The translations under genes and the position numbers were made by a program. The notes under the pieces are model-generated. The model did not search any database, was not told the origin of the DNA, and saw only the letters and a program-made list of their open reading frames with translations. From an uncultured Clostridia bacterium (GTDB taxonomy: Bacteria > Bacillota > Clostridia > Peptostreptococcales > Anaerovoracaceae), in the NCBI GenBank assembly GCA_934234035.1, contig CAKQHH010000008.1:12881-76880 (forward strand): a stretch of 64,000 nt of DNA, read 5' to 3'. Within the stretch, counting starts at the first letter, position 1, and every line of letters begins with the position of its first letter. Below are positions 46,240 to 55,697 of this stretch, piece after piece.

Positions 46240-47835
46240 CTATTTCTTGTTCTTCGTAGCAACCTTTTCCTGACGAATTTGAGACAGTGCTTCCAATTCC
46301 TTCTCGATATCGAGACGCGGGAAAAGAACTTCTCCCTTCTGCACCTTGCAGCCGTCCATCTGATAGAAGGTAAAAGCATCCTCCCATTTTACTTCCACGT
46401 CCGCCAGTCCCAGCTGTTCTCTCATGCGCTCCGAGGTGGTGTGCATGTATGGGATAATCAGGATGGAAACGATTCTCAGTGCCTCTACCAGGTTCCGAAG
46501 AACGGTATCCAGCTCTGCCTTTCGCTCCGGATCCTTTGCCAGAATCCATGGGGTCTTCTCGTCGATGTACTTATTTGCTCTGCGAACGATCGCCCAGATT
46601 TCATCCAGCGCCATGTTGAACTGGAAGGTATCCATCTTATCTTCCACCCGGTTGCCGGCGGTTGTTGCCAATTCCTGCAGCTCTTCGTCAATTTCATCCT
46701 TCGTCGTTGCTTCCGGAACCACACCATCGTTGTACTTCATAATCATGGATACGGTTCTGGACAGCAAGTTCCCCAGGTCATTAGCCAGGTCGTAGTTGAG
46801 GCGCTTCAGCATAATCTCGTTGGTGTAGACGCCGTCCTGACCGAAGGTATACTCTCTCAGCAGGAAGTACTTCAGCGCATCAATGCCATACCGGTCGATG
46901 AGGATTTCCGGATCCACCACATTGCCCTTGGACTTGGACATCTTTCCGCCGTCAATCAGCAGCCATCCGTGTCCCAGCACCTGCTTCGGCAGCGGCTCCT
47001 TCAGGGACATGAGCATTGCCGGCCAAATGACGGAGTGGAAACGCACGATTTCTTTGCCCACCAGGTGGACATCCACCGGCCAGTACTTCTTGTACAGTTC
47101 ATCGTCTTCCGAATATCCCAGTGCGGTGATGTAGTTGGACAGCGCATCCAGCCATACGTAGATGACGTGTTCTTCATCAATCGGAACCGGGATTCCCCAG
47201 TCAAAGGTGGAACGGGAAATGCAAAGATCTTCCAGACCCTGCTCCACAAAGGAAATCATTTCGTTTCTGCGGGCTTCCGGCTGCAGAAAATCCGGGTTGT
47301 TCCGGAAATTATCCAGCAGCGCGTCGCTGTACTTGGACAGACGGAAGAAGTACGCATCTTCGCTCATCTTCTTCACTTCACGGCCGCAGTCCGGGCACTT
47401 GCCGTCTACCAGCTGAGATTCCGGCCAGTAGGATTCACACGGAGTGCAATACCAGCCTTCGTACTTGCCCTTGTAGATATCTCCGTTCTCATACATCTTC
47501 ATGAAGATGTTCTGTACTCTCTTGATATGACGCGGCTCCGTGGTCCGAATGAAATCGTCATAGCTGATTTCCATCTTGTCCCACAGTCTCAGAATGGTCT
47601 CCACCACACCGTCTACGTATTCTTTCGGTGTAACCTGCGCTTCTTCCGCACATTTCTCAATCTTCTGTCCGTGCTCATCCGTTCCGGTGAGGAAGCGCAC
47701 ATCGTATCCGCTGAGTCTCTTGAACCGAGCCATGGCATCCGCCATTACGGTGCAGTAGGTGTGTCCGATGTGCAGTTTCGCACTTGGATAATAAATTGGT
47801 GTAGTAATATAATATGTTCCCTTGTATTCCGACAT
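46240..47835 (-). CDS. metG: Methionyl-tRNA synthetase
   Basis: 531 residues, class I synthetase. HIGH at 22-25 ([10 protein letters not shown]), zinc-knuckle cysteines in CTPCESYW and CPDCGREV, and KMSKS at 298-302 ([10 protein letters not shown]). It ends shortly after the anticodon-binding domain, so the C-terminal Trbp111-like dimerisation domain of many MetRS is missing. Co-transcribed with a small membrane-protein gene upstream. Confidence 0.97.
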   Translation of the reverse strand: MSEYKGTYYITTPIYYPSAKLHIGHTYCTVMADAMARFKRLSGYDVRFLTGTDEHGQKIEKCAEEAQVTPKEYVDGVVETILRLWDKMEISYDDFIRTTEPRHIKRVQNIFMKMYENGDIYKGKYEGWYCTPCESYWPESQLVDGKCPDCGREVKKMSEDAYFFRLSKYSDALLDNFRNNPDFLQPEARRNEMISFVEQGLEDLCISRSTFDWGIPVPIDEEHVIYVWLDALSNYITALGYSEDDELYKKYWPVDVHLVGKEIVRFHSVIWPAMLMSLKEPLPKQVLGHGWLLIDGGKMSKSKGNVVDPEILIDRYGIDALKYFLLREYTFGQDGVYTNEIMLKRLNYDLANDLGNLLSRTVSMIMKYNDGVVPEATTKDEIDEELQELATTAGNRVEDKMDTFQFNMALDEIWAIVRRANKYIDEKTPWILAKDPERKAELDTVLRNLVEALRIVSILIIPYMHTTSERMREQLGLADVEVKWEDAFTFYQMDGCKVQKGEVLFPRLDIEKELEALSQIRQEKVATKNKK

Positions 47836-47870
47836 TTCCCTTAACCTTTCTATGCTATTGTTTTTGGCGA

Positions 47871-48116
47871 TTAGTCGATGATGTAATCGTCATCCTCTTC
47901 GCCCCAGTCCACATCCGACCAGTCATCTTCCAGGAAGATTTCGTCAAAAATCTTTTTGGTGGTAACAACCAGAAGTGCACCTGCCAGCATGCTGACACCG
48001 GCAATCCGCATTCCCAGCTTCGCCGCTTTCTTCCGTCTCATTGCTTTTGCAGCCGCAATGTCCTGCTCCGCCATGATTTCTCTCATCTTCGCTGTATCTC
48101 TTTTCTTCAAGGTCAT
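47871..48116 (-). CDS. Small single-pass membrane protein, unknown
   Basis: 81 residues with a good ribosome site (AAAGGAGG). Layout: basic N-terminal helix ([30 protein letters not shown]), one membrane segment (about 37-52, [17 protein letters not shown]), and a strongly acidic C-terminus ([18 protein letters not shown]). Its promoter also serves metG 36 bp downstream. I recognise no family. Confidence 0.75.
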   Translation of the reverse strand: MTLKKRDTAKMREIMAEQDIAAAKAMRRKKAAKLGMRIAGVSMLAGALLVVTTKKIFDEIFLEDDWSDVDWGEEDDDYIID

Positions 48117-48166
48117 GATGTACCTCCTTTATGTCACTACTTTTCTGTAGATAAAAACTTAGCTTC

Positions 48167-48195
48167 ATTATACCCAATATGAACCATTTATTCAA
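48167..48195 (-). promoter_or_regulatory. Promoter of the small membrane protein-metG unit
   Basis: Minus-strand -35 TTGAAT (48190-48195) and perfect -10 TATAAT (48167-48172), 17-bp spacer, about 50 bp before the start codon. No T-box or riboswitch fold was seen in the short leader. Confidence 0.75.
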
Positions 48196-48228
48196 GGTTT
48201 GAACCTGCGGATTTCTATCTACAACATT

Positions 48229-48255
48229 AAAAAGGAGCTGCGATTTCGCAGCTCC
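48229..48255 (-). terminator. Intrinsic terminator after pepD copy 1
   Basis: Perfect 10-bp stem GGAGCTGCGA/TCGCAGCTCC around TT, followed on the minus strand by five Ts, 18 bp past the pepD stop. Confidence 0.9.
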
Positions 48256-48273
48256 CACATTAACGAATAATCT

Positions 48274-49734
48274 CTACAAGCGCTTCAGGACCTCCTGCAG
48301 CAGCTTCCAGTACTTCTGTGTGGAGGAAATGCTGAACCACTCTCCCGGCTTGTGCAGCTCCTTTGTTTCCGGTCCGATGGAAATCATATCCACCTTCCGG
48401 CCCATATTCTGTGCGATGATCCCGCACTCCAGTCCGATGTGACACGGAACGCCAATGGCCTCTTCATCAAAGAGATCCCGATACACGTCGATGAACAGCT
48501 TCCGAATCGCACTGTCCGGTTCATACGGCCATTCCAGACAGTCGTAATCCTTGTGGCTGCTTCCGCCCACATTTCGTGCCAGTCGGTCGATATTCAGCAC
48601 CATAGTTTGATAGATGCTCTCTAAAGAGCTCCGAGTAACAAAGACGAAGGTCACCTTCTCTTCGTCCGTGATGACGCATCCCAGGTTGTTGGAAGATTCC
48701 ACCACGCCCTCTACATCCGGGAACATCCGCAAAATTCCATTTTCGCAGAATACCCCAAAATCAATTACGCCATCCAAGGTCTTCCGGACGAACACCTTGG
48801 AAACCGCTTCCTCATAAGGCTCGAAGATTACGGTAATGCCCGGATCGCTCACCCGGTACTCCGCCTTGTAGATATCGTAATATTTTTTTACTTCTTCCCG
48901 AAAAGTCTCCAGATTCTCGGACGGAATCATCAGAATGGCTTCCGCTTCCCGCGGGATGGCATTCCCCGCCATTCCTCCTCGAACGTTCGCTACCTCATAA
49001 TCCCCTTTTCGCTCCAGGGCATCCAGCATCCGGAACAGAAGTTTATTGGCATTTCCCCGAACGCGGTGAATATCTCCGCCGGAGTGGCCTCCCAGAAGTC
49101 CGTCGATGCACAGGCGATACGGCACCGAGCCCTCCGCCGGCGACGTCCACACAATCGGGATATCCGCGCTGACGGTTGGGCCTCCCGCACTTCCCACGGT
49201 GAAAACCCCTTCCGTCCCGGAATCCGTATTGATAAAGTATTCTCCTTTTAGCTGAGTCGCATCGAACTTTTCCGCACCGGTCAATCCCAGCTCTTCGTCC
49301 ACCGTCACCAGCACCTCCAGCGGCGGATGCGGCGCATCTTCCAATGTCAGAAGCGCCAAGGAAAGTGCCAGTCCCAGACCGTTGTCCGCTCCCAGCGTGG
49401 TTTCCTTCGCTGTGATTTTGTCCCCCTCTACCGTAATCTGAATCGGATCCTTCATGAAATCGTGATTGGAACCCGGTACCTTCTCGCACACCATATCCAT
49501 GTGCGACTGCAAAATCACTGCCGGATGATCTTCCTTTCCCGGCGTGCCCGGCTTACGAATCAGGACATTCCCCATCTCGTCCTGCACGCTGTCCAGGTGA
49601 TACCGCTCCGCAAAATTCACCAACCACTTGCTAATCTCCTCTTCGTGTCTGGATGCTCTTGGGACCTTGCTGATTTCCTCGAAAATCTCAAGTACCGCCT
49701 CCGGCTCCAATCCCTTCGGAATCATTCGTTCCAT
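48274..49734 (-). CDS. pepD: Aminoacyl-histidine dipeptidase PepD, copy 1
   Basis: 486-residue M20 metallopeptidase. Metal and catalytic motifs: QSHMDMVCEK, TTLGADNGLGLA, VTVDEELGLTGAE, GGHSGGDIHRVRGNANKL, GLECGIIAQNMG. Family knowledge: cleaves Xaa-His and other dipeptides after peptide uptake. It starts 27 bp after pepD copy 2 and is probably in its operon. It is the most diverged of the three tandem copies. Confidence 0.93.
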   Translation of the reverse strand: MERMIPKGLEPEAVLEIFEEISKVPRASRHEEEISKWLVNFAERYHLDSVQDEMGNVLIRKPGTPGKEDHPAVILQSHMDMVCEKVPGSNHDFMKDPIQITVEGDKITAKETTLGADNGLGLALSLALLTLEDAPHPPLEVLVTVDEELGLTGAEKFDATQLKGEYFINTDSGTEGVFTVGSAGGPTVSADIPIVWTSPAEGSVPYRLCIDGLLGGHSGGDIHRVRGNANKLLFRMLDALERKGDYEVANVRGGMAGNAIPREAEAILMIPSENLETFREEVKKYYDIYKAEYRVSDPGITVIFEPYEEAVSKVFVRKTLDGVIDFGVFCENGILRMFPDVEGVVESSNNLGCVITDEEKVTFVFVTRSSLESIYQTMVLNIDRLARNVGGSSHKDYDCLEWPYEPDSAIRKLFIDVYRDLFDEEAIGVPCHIGLECGIIAQNMGRKVDMISIGPETKELHKPGEWFSISSTQKYWKLLQEVLKRL

Positions 49735-49761
49735 ACGCCAACCTCCTTCAATTATTCATTT

Positions 49762-51222
49762 CTACAAGCGCTTTAGAACCTCCTGCAGCAGCTTCCAATA
49801 TCGCTGCGTGGAAGAGATGCTGAACCATTCTCCCGGTTTGTGCAGCTCCTTGGTTTCCGGTCCGATAGAAATCATATCCACCTTTCGGCCCATGTTCTTT
49901 GCGATGATGCCGCACTCCAGACCGGTGTGCACCGGAATGCCCTTCGCCTCTTTGTGGAAGAGTTCCTGATATACTTCAACGAAAAGATTCCGGATTTCAC
50001 TTTCCGGTTCGTACGTCCATTCCAGACAGTCGTAATCCTTGTGGCTGCTTCCCCCGGCATTTCTTGCCAGACGGTCAATGTTCAGCACCATCGTTTGATA
50101 CATGCTTTCCAAGAAGCTTCGTGTGACGAAGACGAACGTCACCTTTTCATCATCCGTGGTCACGCACCCCAGGTTATTGGAGGATTCCACTACGCCCTCC
50201 ACATTCGGGCACATCCGAAGGATTCCGTTCTCACAGAATACACCGAAATCGATCACGCGATCCATCGCTTCCTTGGTAAATACCTCAGAAACCTCTTCTT
50301 CCCACGGCTCGAATGTAACGGTGAGATCCGGATCGCCCACCCGATACTCCTTTTTATAGATACCGTAATATCTTTCCACCTCATCCAGGAAAGTCTGCTT
50401 ATCCTTTGCCGGAATCATCACCACCGCTTCGGCGGAACGCGGAATGGCATTGCCTGCCATTCCTCCCTGAACGGAAACCAATTCCATATCGCCCTTCCGC
50501 TCCAGTGCATCCAGGAGACGGAACAGCAGCTTGTTGGCATTGCCCCGGTGGCGGTGAATGTCTTCTCCGGAGTGTCCTCCCAGAAGTCCGTCAATGCTCA
50601 GGCGATACGCTTCCTGCTCCGCTTCCGGAGTCTTCCGAATTACCGGAATATCCGCACTGATGGTCGGACCGCCTGCACTTCCGGCCACAAAGATTCCCTC
50701 ATCGGCGGAATCCATATTGACAAAATAATCTCCGGTCAGCTGCGATGCATCGAATTCTTCCGCACCGGTGAGGCCGATTTCTTCATCTACGGTCACCAAC
50801 ACTTCCAGCGGCGGATGCGGTGCATCCTCCAAAGTGAGAATCGCCAGCGAAAGAGCCAATCCAATGCCGTTATCCGCACCCAGAGTGGTCTCCTTTGCCA
50901 TAATCTTATCTCCCTCCACGGTAATCTGAATCGGGTCCTTCAGAAAATCGTGATCAGAATCCTTTGTCTTCTCACACACCATATCCATGTGGGACTGGAG
51001 AATCACGCCCGGATGATCTTCCTTTCCCGGCGTGCCGGCTTTGCGAATCAGGATATTTCCCTTCCTATCCTGAACGCTGCTCAAGTGATACTTCTCTGCA
51101 AAAGCCACCAGCCAATTGCTGATTTCCTCTTCGTGACCGGAAGGCCTCGGAATTCTGCTGATTTCCTCAAAAATTTCATACACTAACTCGGGCTCAAGGC
51201 CTTTTGGGATCATACGCTCCAT
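49762..51222 (-). CDS. pepD: Aminoacyl-histidine dipeptidase PepD, copy 2
   Basis: 486 residues, the same length as copy 1 and very similar throughout (MERMIPKGLEPE N-terminus; SHMDMVCEK, GADNGIGLA, VDEEIGLTGAE, GGHSGEDIHRHRGNAN, GLECGIIAKN all intact). It has its own TTGACA/TACACT promoter, nearly matching that of copy 3. Ribosome site GGAGGAG. Substrate differences from the other copies cannot be judged. Confidence 0.93.
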   Translation of the reverse strand: MERMIPKGLEPELVYEIFEEISRIPRPSGHEEEISNWLVAFAEKYHLSSVQDRKGNILIRKAGTPGKEDHPGVILQSHMDMVCEKTKDSDHDFLKDPIQITVEGDKIMAKETTLGADNGIGLALSLAILTLEDAPHPPLEVLVTVDEEIGLTGAEEFDASQLTGDYFVNMDSADEGIFVAGSAGGPTISADIPVIRKTPEAEQEAYRLSIDGLLGGHSGEDIHRHRGNANKLLFRLLDALERKGDMELVSVQGGMAGNAIPRSAEAVVMIPAKDKQTFLDEVERYYGIYKKEYRVGDPDLTVTFEPWEEEVSEVFTKEAMDRVIDFGVFCENGILRMCPNVEGVVESSNNLGCVTTDDEKVTFVFVTRSFLESMYQTMVLNIDRLARNAGGSSHKDYDCLEWTYEPESEIRNLFVEVYQELFHKEAKGIPVHTGLECGIIAKNMGRKVDMISIGPETKELHKPGEWFSISSTQRYWKLLQEVLKRL

Positions 51223-51313
51223 GTTTTTACTCCTCCAAAATTATCTTAATACTCCCCCTGCGCCTACTTTGGTTCCGCACAGAAAAACACCGTTCTATTT
51301 CAGTACTGACATC

Positions 51314-51342
51314 AGTGTACCAAAGTGCTTTTTCACTGTCAA
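51314..51342 (-). promoter_or_regulatory. pepD copy 2 promoter
   Basis: Minus-strand -35 TTGACA (51337-51342) and -10 TACACT (51314-51319), 17-bp spacer, about 90 bp before the start. The same hexamers and spacing recur upstream of copy 3. Confidence 0.7.
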
Positions 51343-51368
51343 TTATTATTCACTTAATTTTAGCACGC

Positions 51369-51400
51369 AAAAGGAGAAGCCGCACAGCCGCAGCTCCTCC
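51369..51400 (-). terminator. Intrinsic terminator after pepD copy 3
   Basis: Minus strand: stem GGAGGAGCTGC with GCGGCTTCTCC (two wobble pairs), short loop, then TTTTGC. It isolates copy 3 from copy 2. Confidence 0.8.
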
Positions 51401-51410
51401 ATGGTTTCCA

Positions 51411-52871
51411 TTACAGACGATTCAACACTTCCAGCAGCAGCTTCCAATACCGATCCGCTGAGGAGATGCTGAACCATTCTCCCGGTTTATGGGACTCCTT
51501 GATTTCCGATCCGATGGAAATCATATCCACCTTTCGGCCTATATTTTTTGCGATGATGCCGCACTCCAGACCGGTGTGCACCGGAACCCCCTTCGCTTCT
51601 TTGTGGAAGAGTTCCCGGTAGACGTCGATGAACAACTCCCGAAGTTCACTCTCCGGCTCATACGCCCATTCCAGGCAGTCGTAATCCCTATGGCTGCTTC
51701 CGCCTGCGTTTCTCGCCAGACGGTCGATGTTCATCTCCATGGCCTGATACATACTCTCCAAAAAGCTCCGCGTAACGAAGACGAAGGTAACCTTCTCTTC
51801 GCCGGTGGTCACGCATCCCAGGTTATTGGAAGACTCCACCACGCCCTCCACGTCCGGGCTCATGCGAAGAATTCCGTTCTCGCAGAATACACCGAAATCA
51901 ATCACGCAATCCATGGACTCCTTCGTGAACACCCGGGAAATCTCTTTATCCAACGGTCGTAAAAATACGTGGACATCCGGATCGCTCACCCGGTATTCCG
52001 AACGATAAATTTCGTCATACTTCTCCACTTCGTCCCGGAGAATTTGCCGGTCCTTTTCCGGAATCATAAGAACTGCTTCTGCGGAACGCGGAATGGCATT
52101 TCCCGCCATGCCACCGTTAACGGACGCCATCTCAAAATCTCCTTTCCGCTCCAACGCATCCAGCAGGCGGAACAGAAGCTTGTTGGCATTTCCCCGATGG
52201 CGGTGGATATCCTCCCCGGAATGTCCTCCCAGAAGTCCTTCCACGCACAGGCGATACGGCACTTGCGCCGCCTCCGGTGCCTTTCGGGAAATCGGAATAT
52301 CCGCGCCGATGGTCGGGCCGCCGGCACTTCCGGCGGTAAAGATGCCTTCGTCTCCGGAATCCAGGTTGATGAAATATTTTCCCTTCAGCTGAGATGCATC
52401 GAATTCCTCTGCGCCGGTAAGTCCCACTTCTTCATCCACGGTGACCAACACTTCCAGCGGCGGATGGGGCACATCCTCCAGCGTCAGAACGGCCAATGAA
52501 TAAGCTAATCCAAGCGCGTTGTCCGCACCCAAAGTGGTCTCCTTCGCCACAATCTTGTCTCCCTCCACGGAAATCCGAATGGGATCCTTCATGAAATCAT
52601 GGTTGGATTCCGGCACCTTCTCACACACCATGTCCATGTGAGACTGAAGAATCACTCCCAGATGATTTTCCTTTCCCGGCGTGCCGGCCTTGCGAATCAG
52701 GACGTTTCCCTTTTTATCCTGAACGCTGCTCAAGTGGTACTTGTCAGCAAAAGCTACCAGCCAATTGCTGATTTCCTCTTCGTGACCGGAAGGCCTCGGA
52801 ATTCTGCTGATTTCCTCAAAAATTTCATACACTAACTCGGGCTCCGGGCCTTTTGGAATCATGCGCTCCAT
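51411..52871 (-). CDS. pepD: Aminoacyl-histidine dipeptidase PepD, copy 3
   Basis: 486 residues from the ATG at 52871, behind GGAGGAG; a longer reading to 52913 adds a non-conserved stretch across the leader. M20 motifs are intact (SHMDMVCEK, GADNALGLA, VDEEVGLTGAE, GGHSGEDIH, GLECGIIAKN). It forms its own transcription unit, directly downstream of the vor operon terminator. Confidence 0.93.
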   Translation of the reverse strand: MERMIPKGPEPELVYEIFEEISRIPRPSGHEEEISNWLVAFADKYHLSSVQDKKGNVLIRKAGTPGKENHLGVILQSHMDMVCEKVPESNHDFMKDPIRISVEGDKIVAKETTLGADNALGLAYSLAVLTLEDVPHPPLEVLVTVDEEVGLTGAEEFDASQLKGKYFINLDSGDEGIFTAGSAGGPTIGADIPISRKAPEAAQVPYRLCVEGLLGGHSGEDIHRHRGNANKLLFRLLDALERKGDFEMASVNGGMAGNAIPRSAEAVLMIPEKDRQILRDEVEKYDEIYRSEYRVSDPDVHVFLRPLDKEISRVFTKESMDCVIDFGVFCENGILRMSPDVEGVVESSNNLGCVTTGEEKVTFVFVTRSFLESMYQAMEMNIDRLARNAGGSSHRDYDCLEWAYEPESELRELFIDVYRELFHKEAKGVPVHTGLECGIIAKNIGRKVDMISIGSEIKESHKPGEWFSISSADRYWKLLLEVLNRL

Positions 52872-52960
52872 GTTTTTACTCCTCCAATATAGTGAATACT
52901 CCCCACGCCTCATCGGTTCCGTTAAAAGGAACGACGTTCTATTTTTATGGCGTTACCGTC

Positions 52961-52989
52961 AGTGTATCAAATGGCATTTTTGCTGTCAA
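52961..52989 (-). promoter_or_regulatory. pepD copy 3 promoter
   Basis: Minus-strand -35 TTGACA (52984-52989) and -10 TACACT (52961-52966), 17-bp spacer, starting 4 bp beyond the vor terminator. It parallels the copy 2 promoter; the leaders also share ATAGAACG and GGGAGTATT blocks. Confidence 0.7.
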
Positions 52990-52992
52990 TGC

Positions 52993-53022
52993 AAAAAAGA
53001 GAAGCCGCAGCATTGCGACTTC
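52993..53022 (-). terminator. Intrinsic terminator of the vor operon
   Basis: Minus strand: 9-bp stem GAAGTCGCA/TGCGGCTTC (one wobble), 4-nt loop, followed by TCTTTTTT; 28 bp after the gamma-subunit stop. Confidence 0.9.
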
Positions 53023-53049
53023 CCCTTTGATCGTTATTAACTATTTCAA

Positions 53050-53595
53050 TTAGTTCTGGCTCTGACCGATTTCGATACCGGTTTCGAAAGCCTTGTCGTT
53101 GATCGGAATAACCTTTGGCTTATTCTCGAACTTGTGGTGGATACCTGCAGTAACAACATCCTTTGGAACCGCATTGGTGTAACCGATGTATGCACCCAGC
53201 ATGATGATGTTGAGGATACGAGGGTTGCCCATTTCCAGAGCCATCTCGGTAACCGGTACGCTGATTACCTTGATGTCGTCTCTGTCAATCGGATCCTTTA
53301 CGATGGAGCTGTTGATGAACAGTGTGCCGCCCGGTTTCAGGTTCGGCAAGAACTTGTGCAGGGACGGACCGTTCATTACGATCAGGTCGTCTACACTGTT
53401 GGATACCGGAGCACCAATCTCGTCATCAGAAATTACAACATAGCAGTTTGCTGTGCCGCCTCTCATCGCTGCACCATAGGATGGGAAGAATGTTACGTTC
53501 AGATCTGTGGAATCGCAAGTTGCCTGAGACAGGAGCTTGCCCATAGTCATTACACCTTGTCCGCCGAATCCGGCTACCATCAAATTTCTTTCCAT
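53050..53595 (-). CDS. 2-oxoacid:ferredoxin oxidoreductase, gamma subunit
   Basis: 181 residues. MVAGFGGQGVMTMGKLLSQA at the N-terminus and SYGAAMRGGTANCYVVISDDEIGAP are signatures of the gamma subunit of VOR/KOR-type oxidoreductases. Completes the delta-alpha-beta-gamma set encoded at 53050-55667. Gene spacing (10 bp after beta) supports one complex. Confidence 0.93.
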   Translation of the reverse strand: MERNLMVAGFGGQGVMTMGKLLSQATCDSTDLNVTFFPSYGAAMRGGTANCYVVISDDEIGAPVSNSVDDLIVMNGPSLHKFLPNLKPGGTLFINSSIVKDPIDRDDIKVISVPVTEMALEMGNPRILNIIMLGAYIGYTNAVPKDVVTAGIHHKFENKPKVIPINDKAFETGIEIGQSQN

Positions 53596-53605
53596 TCTGC
53601 ACCTC

Positions 53606-54355
53606 CTACTTTTCTGCGCCCTTGTCTCTTACGAGACCGAGTGGATATTCAGCAAACATCTTCTCTTCCAGGAACTTCAGGGAGTCCAGAGTGGAGAGTC
53701 CCCAGTTGGTTGGGCAAGAAGTTACGATTTCGATGAGGGAGAAACCTCTTCCTTCCAGCTGATACTGGAAGCCCTTCTTAATCGCATTGCGTGCCTTCAT
53801 TACGTTCTGCGGAGTATTGCAGGATACTCTCTCCAGATAGTAAGGAGCAGTCAGCTGATCCAGAATTTCAACAACGTGCATTGGGTATCCGTGAACTTCC
53901 GGATCTCTTCCGCCAGGAGCGGTTGTTGCCTTCATGCCGATCAGTGTGGTCGGAGCCATCTGACCACCGGTCATGCCGTAAATTCCGTTGTTAACGAAGA
54001 TTACGGTGAAGTTCTCGCCTCTGTTGGCAGCGGACATGGTCTCTGCCAGACCGATGGAAGCCAGGTCTCCATCACCCTGGTATGTGTATACCAGAGAATC
54101 CGGAGTGGATCTCTTGATACCGGTAGCTACGGCACAAGCTCTTCCGTGAGCAGCGATGGTTGCGTCGTGGTTAACGTAGAACTGTCCCAGACCGCAGCAT
54201 CCAACACCCTCTACACGAACCAGATTGTCCAGCTGACCCAGTTCGTCAGCGGCCTCACCGATGATTTTGTGTACTGTGCTGTGCATGCATCCCGGGCAGA
54301 ATCCGGATACAGTGTTAGGCAGAATGCCTGTAGTTCTTTCATATACTTTCTGCAT
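53606..54355 (-). CDS. 2-oxoacid:ferredoxin oxidoreductase, beta (TPP) subunit
   Basis: 249 residues. Thiamine-diphosphate motif GDGDLASIG to NNGIYGMTGGQMAPT, plus cluster-binding cysteines in FCPGCMHS and GVGCCGLGQF. It carries out decarboxylation and acyl-CoA formation with the alpha subunit, passing electrons to ferredoxin. Its ATG overlaps the alpha-subunit stop (TAATG), showing tight coupling. Confidence 0.94.
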   Translation of the reverse strand: MQKVYERTTGILPNTVSGFCPGCMHSTVHKIIGEAADELGQLDNLVRVEGVGCCGLGQFYVNHDATIAAHGRACAVATGIKRSTPDSLVYTYQGDGDLASIGLAETMSAANRGENFTVIFVNNGIYGMTGGQMAPTTLIGMKATTAPGGRDPEVHGYPMHVVEILDQLTAPYYLERVSCNTPQNVMKARNAIKKGFQYQLEGRGFSLIEIVTSCPTNWGLSTLDSLKFLEEKMFAEYPLGLVRDKGAEK

Positions 54356-55434
54356 TACAGTACCTCCTTAATAAGCTTACGAGCAGCATCGTATACCTGA
54401 TCGTTGGTCAGCAGCTGACCACCGGATCTCAGGCAATCGTTCACCTGGGTTCTTCCCTGAACCGCGTGATCGATATCCCATCTCATCTGGGACGGAATGG
54501 ACATCTCAACGTTCAGGATACCCTTTACCTGATTGAAGTCCAGGTTAGCGAAAGTATCATATGGGAATGGGGAAACCTTAATCGGTCTGATCATTCCTGC
54601 CTTGATGCCTTCTTCTCTCAGCTTCTTAACAACAACTCTGGAGATACGAGCGGAAATACCATATGCAGCCAGGATGATTTCTGCATCCTCTGTCATGAAT
54701 TCCTCAACCTCAACATCCTTATCCCATGTGGAATACAGCTTTGCAGCTTCGATGTTAACCGCTTCCTGACCGGTTCCTACAGAACCCGGACGGCAGAATG
54801 CGTTCTCGCCGCGCTTATGTCCGATAATTGCTCTGTGCTCGAACTTCTTTCTCAGCTCAGCGATTTCTTCGTCGCTCTTCATTGGCGGCAGAACAACCGG
54901 CTCCATCATTGTACCCATTACACCGTCGGTCAGTACGAGAACCGGGTTCTCATCTCTTGCAGCCAGATCGAATGCTTCGTATACCATGTCTACGCACTCC
55001 TGTACAGTGGAAGGTGCCAGAACCAGCATCTTGAAACCACCGTTACCGGAAGCCTTGGTTGCCTGGAAGTAGTCCTGCTGTGCCGGCTGAATTGCGCCGA
55101 TACCAGGGCCACCTCTCTGTACGTTAACATATACTGCCGGGATACGGGCAGATGCCATGTAGGAAACGCCCTCGGAGTACAAGCTGATTCCGCAGCTGGA
55201 AGAAGAGCTCATCGCTCTGATTCCGGTGGAAGCCGCACCGTACAGCATGTTAACGGATGCAACCTCGGACTCGCCCTGTACGAAAGTACCGTTTACCTCA
55301 GGCATTCTTCTTGCAAAATATTCCGGAATTTCGTTCTGCGGTGTGATAGGATAACCAGCAAAGAAGCGACATCCGGCTCTGACAGCTGCTTCTGCAATAG
55401 CTTCGCAGCCCTTCATAAATACACGTTCACTCAT
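54355..55434 (-). CDS. 2-oxoacid:ferredoxin oxidoreductase, alpha subunit (VorB-like)
   Basis: 359 residues from the ATG at 55434 (MSERVFMKGCEAIAEAA), behind AGGAG. RFFAGYPITPQNEIPEYFARR and VNVQRGGPGIGAIQPAQQDYF match the alpha subunit of branched-chain 2-oxoacid (3-methyl-2-oxobutanoate) ferredoxin oxidoreductases better than the 2-oxoglutarate type, but the substrate is inferred from family resemblance only. Confidence 0.92.
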   Translation of the reverse strand: MSERVFMKGCEAIAEAAVRAGCRFFAGYPITPQNEIPEYFARRMPEVNGTFVQGESEVASVNMLYGAASTGIRAMSSSSSCGISLYSEGVSYMASARIPAVYVNVQRGGPGIGAIQPAQQDYFQATKASGNGGFKMLVLAPSTVQECVDMVYEAFDLAARDENPVLVLTDGVMGTMMEPVVLPPMKSDEEIAELRKKFEHRAIIGHKRGENAFCRPGSVGTGQEAVNIEAAKLYSTWDKDVEVEEFMTEDAEIILAAYGISARISRVVVKKLREEGIKAGMIRPIKVSPFPYDTFANLDFNQVKGILNVEMSIPSQMRWDIDHAVQGRTQVNDCLRSGGQLLTNDQVYDAARKLIKEVL

Positions 55435-55457
55435 TATGAAATTTCTCCTCTCTCTAA

Positions 55458-55667
55458 TTATCTCCACACTTCAATTGCAGCTTCCGGACAAATCTGTGCA
55501 CACATCGCACATCCGATGCACTTTTCCGGTTCCGCACTGATTACGTAAGGATAACCGAAAGAGTTCACTTCTTCGCCGACTACCAGAATCTTCTTCGGAC
55601 ATGAAATCACGCAATACTGGCAGGATTTGCATGCCTCAGAATTGATCTCGATTTTACCTTTAGCCAT
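55458..55667 (-). CDS. 2-oxoacid:ferredoxin oxidoreductase, delta (ferredoxin) subunit
   Basis: 69 residues with two four-cysteine motifs (CKSCQYCVISCP and CIGCAMCAQICP) binding two [4Fe-4S] clusters. It is the electron-exit subunit of the Vor complex and the first of its four genes, 30 bp after the P-loop gene. Confidence 0.94.
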   Translation of the reverse strand: MAKGKIEINSEACKSCQYCVISCPKKILVVGEEVNSFGYPYVISAEPEKCIGCAMCAQICPEAAIEVWR

Positions 55668-55697
55668 CGAAATTACCTCCTCTTTTGAAATAGTGTT

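Noticed and set aside
48117-48230. Possible T-box leader for metG
   Set aside because: The leader is only about 50 nt from the predicted start site, with no specifier loop, T-box sequence or terminator/antiterminator pair.
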